Positions 25,901 to 37,900 of a stretch of 64,000 nucleotides of DNA are shown here, one piece after another. Each line of letters starts with the position of its first letter. Within the stretch, counting starts at the first letter, position 1. A program made the translations under genes and the position numbers. Source of the DNA: Lytechinus variegatus (Eukaryota; Echinodermata; Echinoidea; Temnopleuroida; Toxopneustidae); NCBI RefSeq assembly GCF_018143015.1, contig NC_054755.1, forward strand, positions 8,611,124 through 8,675,123, read 5' to 3'. Under the pieces are notes generated by a model, which saw nothing but the letters and a program-made list of their open reading frames with translations, made no database searches and was not told where the DNA came from.

Positions 25901-28900
25901 TTTCTAAATGTATCGCAGAGATAATGACAAAATATCGAAATTTGTTGACTCCGCGTGTTTTCGTTGAGAAAAAAAACAATAAAATTGCTACGTATGAAAA
26001 AATAAAGGCAAGAGGATCTCATGGAATATGTTGATGTATTTATGAAGCCACATATTGACACGTTTACATATTTGATAAAATATCGATTTTTTTTTTCAAA
26101 AATCAAGTACGTGAATATTTCCGCCTACTAGATAGCGATCCATTTCACATATTCGTTGAAAAAAAAATATACTAAAGGGTGAAAAGGAAGTGTAAGAAAA
26201 TTCATTGAAAATTCTCACCATGCTGCATTGTAAGGCTTAAATCAAACCATTTTTTTTTCGAAAGAATGAAAAAGAAATCTTGGGGTTTAGACGGTTAATG
26301 CTTGCCTGAACGAAGCCACATTGTGTATTAGGTTTGGGGAGTATAATTATAATAATGACAATAAATACGCGATATTAAAATACATTATCTCTATTAACTG
26401 CATGCTATTTACCCAACATTAGCACGGCTACCATGATCGTGTGATAGAGCATTCAAGGATTTATTTTGCTACACCTGGGAAGAGATCGGCAAACGTAAAT
26501 AAGTGCCTTACCGAAGGACGTAAGTCTTAGGATTTAATTCCCGTATCTTGTGGTTCAAAGTCCGTAGAGTCATCCACTGAGCCACAACACCTTTAAGTAT
26601 TCTAAGCCAAGAAACATAATCAAGAACAAATTAAAATAATGTTACTTGTCACCTTTTTATTTCTTTATTTTTTTTCTTTATCAAAGTTGTTGTTTTATTT
26701 TGGTTTGTTTGTTTACGATCATGTCTAATTATGTAAATATTGTGATTTCTTGTAATTGATTATTTATGAAAATTATAAAAACAAATTAAAAAAAGTATTC
26801 TAAGCCGACAACGATGGGTATTTTTCGTTGTCGATTATCAGCCATCTACCCATTTTAGGAAACATGACATGCATTTATCACTTTATTTTTGATTAAAATT
26901 CTCCACCCCCCTCTTATAACCACGTCAACAAATCGCGGAAGGAAAATAATACATCTAGTTTGTCACATGTGTTTACCATTGACATTTCATTACAAAATCT
27001 TTTCCATTAGTGTCCATGCCAGGATTGATCGTAACGGTAATCTCATCTCCCAACATAAATAAATACAAATATCATTAGTAACGGTTTCATTTAATTATCA
27101 GAACAGTATGTAGACTTGGAAGAGAATTAAAAAAAACACTCTAAGTATTCAGATGCCATATTTCTCAGTTCCAAGTTAATCGACACCTCAAGGAGATGAA
27201 AGATCTATTCATTCTGACCTAAAATCTCACTTGTATTTACCGTTGACATTTCATTTCAAACTCTTTCCATTAGTGCTTATGTCAGGTTGGACTGTAACGT
27301 TAATCTTTGCATAATTAGAACAACCATGATATCTACGTTTCCAACATAAAGAAGAAGAACAATTATTATTGGTCGGTTTAATTTAATTTGAGTATTGGGC
27401 CTGGGAAAGAAAATTAACAAATCTCTGTATGATCAGATGTCAGTTTAAAATTTCTCAGTTTAAAATTGACTGACATCTCGAGTGGAAGAATATATGAAAC
27501 TAATATTGGTACTGGTAGTGCAAGTTATCATATTTATATTATTAAAGGCATCTAGCCTCAAAATGTTAATAAGTTTTTGTACCAGGACGCTGGAGGAATC
27601 ATAGAACACAGCAAATGCATCATTTGGAATTACATGTCAAATCATAAAGAAAGCTTAGAAGTCTTTGTCGAAAATTGCTGGATCGGAGCAGCGGTTTCGT
27701 CCTACGTGCTGACGAAAAATTGAAACTATTTTGTAAGGCTAGACCAGATTCCAGGACGAAACTGCTGTTTCGATTCGCCAACCCTCGACAAAGACCTCAT
27801 TGGCATGAAGGGTATCTAACAATACATGCTCTATGTTCCCGAAAGCGTTCTGCGCTGCGGTTGCAGCGCAGAACTTTCTAATTCGTGTTGTAGAACGCGC
27901 CTTCCAAGCTTGTCCGCAAGCAAACATTGGCAAATGGGAGGCTGAATGCTCCCCCCCCCCCCGTCGGGGAGGGCCACTGACGTATGAACTTGTGCCGCCC
28001 TTGTCAGCATTGCCAGCAGTTACTAAGCATAATTATCATTTTTATCCTTTTTTAATTGACCAGCCCCCGTTCTCCCCCGTTCCTGAGCCCCCTCCCCCAT
28101 TTTTAGGCGTCAGTTTTCGGAGATCCCCGTTTCAGGTTAATTTACAATCCATCCATCTAATGCGTAGGCTACTCACTTCATTGCATCTTCAGTTCCTATG
28201 GGTATGTTTTCAGATATTTGGGTCGCACGCCCTCACCGTTTTCAAATCCAAGTGCCCCTTTAGGGGGCGCTGAAGGTTGTAACCTTGTTGCTGTCTGCAT
28301 AATCTACATTCAATTCAAACATACTTCGATATTGAAACATAAATGTTACATAAAGTTGTATTGCCTTATGCTACGGCGTATAAGTTTGCTGTGGCGTATA
28401 AGTTTGACAACGAACAATGACACCATCACTGTTGCGGATCCCTAGGACATGTCTTGGCATGGATTGTTTTGTAAAACAACCCAGGGTCCCGTTGCTCACA
28501 GGTTAGCGATTAATAGTACGCTTGATTTTTTCCGATTAAATATTCATTATAGTCAATGCAATCAATCGTCAAACATGTTCTGCGATCATTGCTAAGCTTT
28601 GTGTTATACGGGCCACGGAAGTGGCAACTGTTCTCCCGTAGGCTAAGCTCAGTAAAATATAATTCTGAGTCCGGTTTCATGAAGACTTGTTATAATAACG
28701 TGTTGAACCATCAAGAAAAAATATATAAGTGTTTCTAAAACCACCTTCTAACTCGCAGTTAATACCGCGATACCTACAAAAACGACAGCAAACGCCATAT
28801 CAGGGACTACAACTGCTGCACTGCTCACTTTTCCATTCGAATCAACGGAACCATTTCTGATAGATGTAAGGGGACAAATGTCATCATCGGAAAGCATGGT

Positions 28901-31900
28901 TATGTTGCGTCGTGCTAGGTGGATCGGCTCGTGGCACCGAGGACCACTTGTCAGTGATGACCGGAGCCAGTGAGACAGATACCTGATAGCACAGTCACAT
29001 ATCCAAGGGTTACCTTCAAGATGCAAGATGCGGGAAAAGATGGGTAAGCTGGAAGGTTGGACAGACACCAACGCGTTGTTCTGCAGGGAAATACGAACGT
29101 TACTTAGCCCATGAAAGGTGAAAGCATCGATGAACTGAATGCGGTTGTGCTGGAGCTGGATCTCGAGGAGGAAGGCACAAGGTTCGAAGGTGAAGGAATC
29201 GAGTCTGGTAAGTCGGTTGTGACCCATATTTAGAGTAATCAGAGATGGAAGGAAGCGAAGCTCCTCATGGGACATGGACCTGATTTCATTGTGACTGAGG
29301 TCAAGACTCTTTAACGACATGGCATCCAACTTTGGGAAAACCTGGAGGAAGTTTCGATGCATCTCCAAGGAAAATTTTAACATGGGAAATATGAGAGACG
29401 TATTCGGAGCTAAAAGAGTGTTGTTACCAAAAGCTGAACTGTTGTTTATCCGAATAACGCCAGGAACGCTCTTCAATGATTCCAAGATAAGCGATGAGAT
29501 ACCATGGAAATTAATACTCGATAGATCTATGTTAAAGACATTCAGGAGTGGTGTTGCATCTGCTTGCACTATCAAAGGATTCAAACTTAAATTAATGATC
29601 TGCAAGGAATTACAAATTCTTAAAATAGTAATCGAAATGAATTCAATACGGTTGCAAGAGACGTCTATTTGATTAATATTACAGCTCTCATTTTCATGTG
29701 TGAAGTGTTGGTGTGTAAGCTGCCTGATAAGGTTACCAGACAGGTCAGCAGTGTACAGAGTATTGCAGAATGAGTCAGGAATGGCTTTTATTTGGTTTCG
29801 AGCGGCGTAGATAGACCCTGCTTTGCTTCGAATGTTCGGGAAATCACGAAGGTACAGACCAAGAATCGTCAAGAGATTGCCGGTGATATTGAGCTCTTGG
29901 AGACACGACAGATTTTGCAAATATCTCTTATCAATATCGTTTAAGAGATTTTCGCTCAGATCCACAAATCCTAACGTATGAAATCGATGAAGAGAAATAT
30001 GTTCGATTCTTTGAATTCTGTTGTGACTAATGAAGAGCTCTCTTACGCTTATATCTTCCAGCAGGTGAACATCGGTGATGAAGTTTTGCGAAAGGTCTAG
30101 TCGGTCGAGTTGAGGAAATTTTTCGAGTCCCAGAAAAACTTGTTTTATTCGGTTTCCTCTGAGGCTGAGAACTTGTAGAGTGAACTTCGATCCCAAAATT
30201 GGAAATTGCAGCAAGGCATTGTGGTCTAAGATGAGAACCCGCAATGCCCTTGACTCGCTAAACACATTAGGGTCAACAGATTGAATTGTATTGAATGAAA
30301 GGTCTACAAAAGCAAGGGTGGAACAGTTTCTGAAACCCTGCAGGACCTTAACACTATTTCCTTTTAAATAGACACTCCGCAGATTGCTTCGATCGTCCAA
30401 CCAACTTAAATCACTCGCAAGGTTATGATTGGCTTCCAAAGTTCTGAGCTCTGGAAGCCGAGTCAGCACGATAGATAATTCACTTAGTTTGTTGTGGCTC
30501 ACATCCAAATATATCAAGGGACATAGTGTCCCGTGCAAACTCTTGTTCATAATCGATGTATCTGAAGGTTCTGATATCGATAAAAATCTTATATTGTTTC
30601 CAGCCAAACTGAGAACCGCTAGCGATGGCATCATGTAAGTGTTGAGCATTACCGCACCATGAATTTGGCATCGGTCTAAGATGAGAGCCCTCAACGAATG
30701 CATGGTTGAAGAACTACTAATGCTTGAAATTTTGTTATCACTTAAGTCGAGATCGGTCAGGAAAGGCATCTGGGAAACATCGTCTAATATGCCAATCCCA
30801 TTTCCTCTCAATGAGAGAGTCGTTCCTCGAAGAAATTTTACATCCGACTTTTTAAAAGCAAATGGCATAATTTTCCAAGAATTCGGGGCTATGATGGTGT
30901 GGATCAGGTTATTTTCGAGCAGAAGTTCCACCAAAGATGTCATGTTCGTCAAATCGGGGATGACGCAGATGTAATTATCATTCAAGCATACAAAAGAAAC
31001 TAAATGCGCATGCGTCATTTGATGGAGGTCAAATGTTGTGAGACCAACATCTTCTGCGGTTATTGAAGACACTTTAGCGGTTAAACTTGACAAGTTTCGG
31101 AGGTTATTTCCAGACAAGTAAAAGCCGACTCCTTTCGGACAAACGATGCAAACTCCTTGGAAATCACGTTCATTGATAGCTTGAACAATATTAGAGAGAA
31201 GGAGCACTTCCACCAAATTTGGAAGATTTCGAATGGGGGATACGTCAGTAATGCGATTCCAGTTCAGATTTAGATGTCTCAGCTGACTTAGCCCTGCGAA
31301 CGCATCAAGCTCGATCGTACTTATCTGATTAGACGCCAGGCTCAAACTCGACAATTTGGTGAAATTCACGAAAGTATAACTGTGCAGTGTTCTGATTCGA
31401 TTCCTGGCTAGCGTGTAGGTATATACCTCAAAGGTCTCAAGTTCCGGTACTTTGGTCAGAAACAATCTGCTGCAGTCTACCGTGCTCCCTTCATCGTAGC
31501 ATATGCACATAAAAGGACTCTGACTGGCAATTATGGAAAGGGACAGCGTTGTGAAGACTGTGAACAGAAAAAGCTTAGAAAAATGTTGGTGATTAGGAGC
31601 CAGATGATGTTCCCGGAGTGCCATCTTGGGGTGCGTTTATTCGACACTTTTTTACCCTAGAATCATGATTAGAATCATGATTCAAATCACGATTCTGCAG
31701 AATCACGATTGCGTTTAGTCGAAATTGAATATAATCATGATTAGAATCACAAACATGAAACACGAAAAAAGGGGCGTTTGGAAAGACGTTTCTGTAGAAT
31801 CACGAACGAAAAAGGTCGTATAAACGATATCGTGATTTGAATCATGATTCTATGACGTCATTGTGTCGTGCTTCTTCCGGGTTCGACTCAAAGGCGCGCG

Positions 31901-34900
31901 CTGTGTTTCGTGCAGGTTAATTTTCGTGTAGCAGTATTGCCAGCATTTAGGAATTATCATTCTGTGTATTGTACCCCCGGGGTTGTACTGTAGCGTCATT
32001 TGTATATTTCATTGTTTTCATCAATCATTTCTTCAAGTTCCAAAGGCACAAATTGGACTGATCGACGATGAATTAACTCAGGGCTCTGCTTGTGCTTTGG
32101 GCTCAGCCTGAAGCACAAGCATCCTTTACCGGGATTCACAGAAATAAGACGATCCCTTTCAGCGGCGCTTGCGAGGGAGGGATTTCAACGGAGATGTGGC
32201 ACCGCCTATCGAGACAAAATTAACAGAATTCGTGCCCAGTACAGGACCATCATAGACAAGAAAAATCGATCGGGAGGTGGGAGGGAGGATAATGACCCCT
32301 TCTGGTTCCCGATCAAAAACAATATGAGGTACAATACACGGAATTCTGGAAGTAAAAGATTTATTTTTCGGAAGCCGAGTAAGCGTTGCACTTGCACAAA
32401 CGTTTGCTCGTTAGCTCCGGCGGCAGCAAAAATCTAGCAGCCGACGTGAAGTTAGAAACACGTGCGAAAATGTTGACCTATACTTCCTGGGTCAAACTGC
32501 GCACTGTGATGCGCACTGGATCGGCCCGAATTCAGGGAGAAACAGCGTTAGAAAGATGGTCGTATAAACGCTGATTCTGTCGGATCGTGATTCATGCTGC
32601 TGTTTTGAATCATGATTCAAATTGTGATTCAAATCATGATTCTGGGTCGAGGTCGCATAAACGCAACCTTGGACGACACTACCTGATGGATAACGACTGG
32701 AGTTGTGCAGGAAGGCAGCACGTCCACGTCTCTCGTTGTTTGCCGGTAGGTGGCCTATGATGACTCGCAATCATGAATAATAAAATGATCAAGGAGGACA
32801 CGCGAAGGATTAAAGGGTTTAGGGAGTTGATGGAGTTTTGAATCTTTAATTGATCTGAAGAGTGCAGCAGACCCGTAGGCATGATTTTTTTTAGGGGGGG
32901 GTCTGAATTATAAAAAAATTGACTATTTCTAGTTTCAATGCGAGTGCCGGGAAATACACATTTCCCTGATTGGCCGCTATCAAGCTATATCTAAACACTG
33001 AAATCTTAAGTATATCATAACTTTATTCTTAAAAACATGACAAGGCATCTCTAAAAGATAAAAAAAAATGATGCAAGTATGTATACAGACCTGAAAATTG
33101 AACCTTCTGAGCAATTTTTCACCAAGTTAACGCGAGCGTGAAGCATTAGCTGAAAAAATGTTAATACACTAACTTCAAAAGGGGCCTGTTAAGGACTGTT
33201 TGAAGTGACTCATGAGGAAATGTTTTTATATTCTGACATGAAAACGTGAAATTCTAAGCACGGGTTGTAACCATGAATAGGAGGAGTATCTAACTGAACC
33301 GTTGATGCCAGCGCGAAACACGAGGTGAAGTATTTGGTATTCCAACCTAAAAGCTGGTCTGTTTTTAGCACAATTTAATAAAGGAGGAATCATACGAGCG
33401 TGAACTGCAAGGTGAAATTTTTGGCGATGTAGACCAAGACTTTAACATATACATGTATTACTTCAATCTGATAAAACGTACATTGTATGCCAATAAAAAA
33501 AAATTAACGTGCGCGTGAAGATCGAGTTTGACATATCAAGCACTGTTTGATGGTCTATGTTAGGACCATTATGCAAAGGACATTTTGTATTACTATAGCG
33601 AAAAAAAAAACATAACACGAGCTTTAACCTACGAAAAAATATCAACACTTTTGTAATCATGAACGGATGCGTATATCACTGAAATAAATCGCAAAACAAA
33701 TTTTGAGGATTCAAACGATTGAAGGTCAATATTGATTTAAAATTGTGATACTGAATTTTGATACTAATTATTCATTATTATTTTTTTACCATTCTTTCCA
33801 TCAAAAAATTATTTAAACCCTGTCATACTTTTGTCATGCCCTCGAGAATGACGAGAAATTAATTTATTTTCTTGCTAAAAGCAAAATCGGTTAATTTGAT
33901 AGAATATCTTGATCGCAATGAGTTGTTAGCACAGGATTATGATTTATCATAAACGGAATCCAACTTTGATGGCAATAATTAGAAACAATCAAGCTTACAA
34001 TTGCCAACATAGTTTGGCATGCGTGGGCCGGGAAAAGAGCTGTAGATCAAGAGACTATCTTACTCATTAATATGCACTCTACTTACTAGTAATTTGTGGC
34101 TATTTTTTGTTGATTCTGTATGAATTAGTTTTCATTATCGTTTGCAAGGTCTTGTAAACCTACTTATTACCTAGTATTAGTCTTTCCATTGCATGGAACC
34201 CACAAGAAAGAAACAACACGCTCATGCAAGGGAAGCGGTGGAGTGTGGATTAATCTTCTGACTTTGAAACAGAGGGTCGTGGGTTTGAATCCCAGCCATG
34301 GCGTAATTTCCTTCGTCAAGAAATTCATCCACATTGTGCTGCATTTAATATATAATATCCAACCCCCATTCCACAGAGATCAAGACTGCTGAAAGACCTT
34401 TGAAAGACCGTGAATTCTGGTTGATCTTTCAGAGGTCTCGTCTCTCAATGAACCTACAACGGTCTTTGAGGTCTTACACGAGTCCTGACCAATCTTTCAG
34501 TGGTCTTCGCGGTCTTCATGGGCTCCAAAACTTTTTGAAACGGTTCAAAACAGTCTTACAACGGTCTTCCCGGAAAATGGTCTTTCAGTGGTCTTTCAGC
34601 AGTCTTTCAACGGTCTTACGATGAACTTTCAAATGTCTTAATAGTCTTTCAATGATCTTTCGACAGTCTCTCAAGATTTTTTTGCGGAGATCACTGAAAG
34701 ACCACACAAAGTCCATGGAAAGAATTCTGAAAAATCACTTGTACAAAAGGTCTCTGAAAGACCACTGAAATATCTCTGTAGGACTAGTCTAAGACCAGTA
34801 ATAGAAGAAATATCCATCAGTCTTTCAGAGTTCTTTGAGGGATCTTTCTGAGCCATTCCACAGAGATGACAAATTTCAGTGATCTTAAAGACCGCTGTAA

Positions 34901-37900
34901 GACTTCACAAATTTCAGTGGTCTTTCAATGGTCTCCGTTCTGTGGAATGGGGGCTAAATAGGGAGCGCACAGGGATATTATGTCATAATGACTTGTGGGA
35001 ATTATGTGCTATACAAGAACTGCGTATTTTGGAACTTCGTGCGCACTTGAACTTTTGGGGTACATGTATCTATTAAGTTTTTCCGGTGACTTCAAAAGAG
35101 CCTGTTGTTGCTTTAACCAATGTTAAAAAACCCGATGTATTTCCCCTATTCCCAGACGTTATCCACGATCGAACGCATGGTGGCGCAAGAGATTGCTTCG
35201 GTATTGTCTACATTCAATGACTCATCGTCGTTCAATTCGAGCAGCAACACGGTTTATTCCGACATCAGCGATGAGGGCATGACGACGTCGGAGGAAATCG
35301 AGATCCTAACCGAAGATCTACTCGGGATTCCCACTTCTCGTAAGTTCTCACCAGGGTTGTTTTACTTATTCATGTATGCATCTATTTATTTGTTTATTCA
35401 TTCATCTATTAATTAACTAATCAATGCATAAATAAATAGATAAATGAATGAATAAATAAATTAAATAAATAAATGAATTGATTGATTGATTTGTTGACTC
35501 ATTCACTCGCTCCTCCATTTGTTATTTTTTATAAATAAAATTTATTTATTCATCCATTCATTTCTTTATTTTCTCATTCATTCATCGATTCATCAAATTA
35601 GTATCAAGTATCAGTTAAAAATCAATCTTATGAAAAATACACGTAAACTGTTCTCATAACGTACCTACTTTTCGGTAGATGACTGGTGACCTCAAACATT
35701 TCCTTTCCCACTTAAAGGTAGGAGGAAGTCGGCCTTTTCAGTTGCAAGTATGTCGTCACTCTTGGGGTCAACGTCACCACAGTACGTGACCTTTGACCAT
35801 GTCTACGTCAACAAAGGACGGGATTATCTTATCGACAATCACACGTTTGCCTGTGAGATCACTGGATTCTATTTCATTACGTTCAAGTAAGATTTTTATG
35901 TTTTAAGGCCTGGTCGCACCGCCCGAGCGTTGTTGGAGCGGTAGGGAGAGAGGGTCGAATTTCGCTCACAAAATTGGGGGAAAATCGAAAACAAAAATCG
36001 AAAGCCACAAAAAAAACAACAATCGAAATCGAAAATGGTGAACAGTAGCGAGCGGTGATGATTTTTTCTCCGCTCCAACAACGCTCGGGCGGTGTGACCA
36101 GTCCTTAAAGGGGAATAAAAACTTTTGAATAAGTAGGCTTGTGTCGAAACAGAAAAATCAAAGAATAATAAAGGAAATTTGAGAAAAATCGGAAAATAAT
36201 GACAAAATTATGAGCATTGTAATATTGCAATCACTATAATGCTATGGACATCCTCCCATTTGCAATGCGACAAGGATGTGTGATGTCACATGTGAACAAC
36301 TTTCCCTTTGATGGACTATAAAAATACCCTCAAAATGTCTCTTTCTGTTTTTTCTTGTGGTAATACAAACGCTTTATCCATGGTGTATTCTTTAAAAATC
36401 TGTATTCCATGCCCTCCTATAGAAACAACACATGATCTACTGATAAATGTGATAAAAGAGGCAATTTAAGTGAAATATGTATTAAAGTAATGTAGAGAGT
36501 TGTTCACAAGTGATATCACAAATTCTTTGTCGCATTGCCAATTTGAGGATCTCCATAGCATAAGTGATCGCAATATTCAAATGCTCATAACTTTCCTATT
36601 ATTTGTCCGATTTTTATCAAACTTTATAGGTTTCTTTGATTTTTCTGTTTTCACACAAGATATCTTGTTCCAAAGGTTTCATTTTCCTTTAAATTCCGGT
36701 CAAAAATTTACAAAACCATGTATGAGCTAAAGTCGGGGTGCGATAATTTTCCCCGTCAGTACTTGTGTAACTGACGTGAGAGGGCAGTATAACGTAGCTA
36801 TAATTTTTCATGAATAAGTCCATGGCAATGACGGTATAATAGGGTTTATTCATTCAGACTATACGCCTCGTGAATATTTATGGAAACCCGAAACATAAGG
36901 ATTTTCGACGCATCGATTAAGATCGATTGATGTACGTCGCTCAATTTGTAAATCAAACCTGCAATATAGTTCAAGGACGCAGATTCGAGTCTCGCGAAGA
37001 ACGATTTTTTTTTCAAGAATTCTTTGTTGAATTAAAAATTTAGTCCAAGATTTTTTGGTTTGATTCAAAGTCTCAAATGCAGCCCTCTCGCGTCGGATTA
37101 ACAAGTACTGACGGAGAAAAAAAAATCGCAGCCGGGGTAAAAGTGTGCCTCGGAATAAATTATTTCTAGATAGATGGCGCTATAAAAGAATCTTGAATAA
37201 AGATGTCTATTATCAATTATTATCATTATCATCATTCCCCCTCCACATGGTTCTTTAATTTAAAAAAATTCCAAAGATCATTATACGATATAAAATAAAA
37301 TCTGCTTACAAGCATTGTAGATATCCAATATTTATAACACAATGCTAGAAATCATCAGGGACGTTGGTATAATTTACATAGTATGATATATTGATTATAC
37401 ATTAATCATACATTATTATGATGCATGGGTAAATGTTCATTACTATTATCATCATCACCATCATCATCATTATTTTTAAGTATGCTATAATCATGAAGAT
37501 AAAAACAACAATTAAAAAGTAAGGTGTGATAGCTTAGTCTTTAGAGCGGGCAAAAACATTATGTTGTATGTCCAGAGTCAAGGACGAAACTGCTGTTTTG
37601 ATTCACAAATTTTCGACAAAGACTTCTTGGTTGATCTTTGTCATGAGGCATTTGACAATACATTAACTATATTCTGAACACTCCGTATGATTCAAAGCAA
37701 AAAACTCCCTGATATCCGAGTTTCTTGGAAACACATGGGGACGTTTCGCCTTACCGCACAAAGGCCGATAGCGCGCACTGCATGTCGTCTTCCCGCAGAA
37801 AATCCGTTTTAGTGAACAGTGCGAGCTAACGGCCTTTATGTAATGCGCGGGAAAGTGACGCGCAGTCCGCGCTTACGGCCTTTGTGCGGGGAAAGCGACG

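Noticed and set aside
28748-31624. Toll-like receptor
   Set aside because: The ectodomain looks Toll-like, but there is no cytoplasmic TIR domain and the frame ends right after a GPI-type hydrophobic tail; no TIR-coding exon was seen downstream on that strand.
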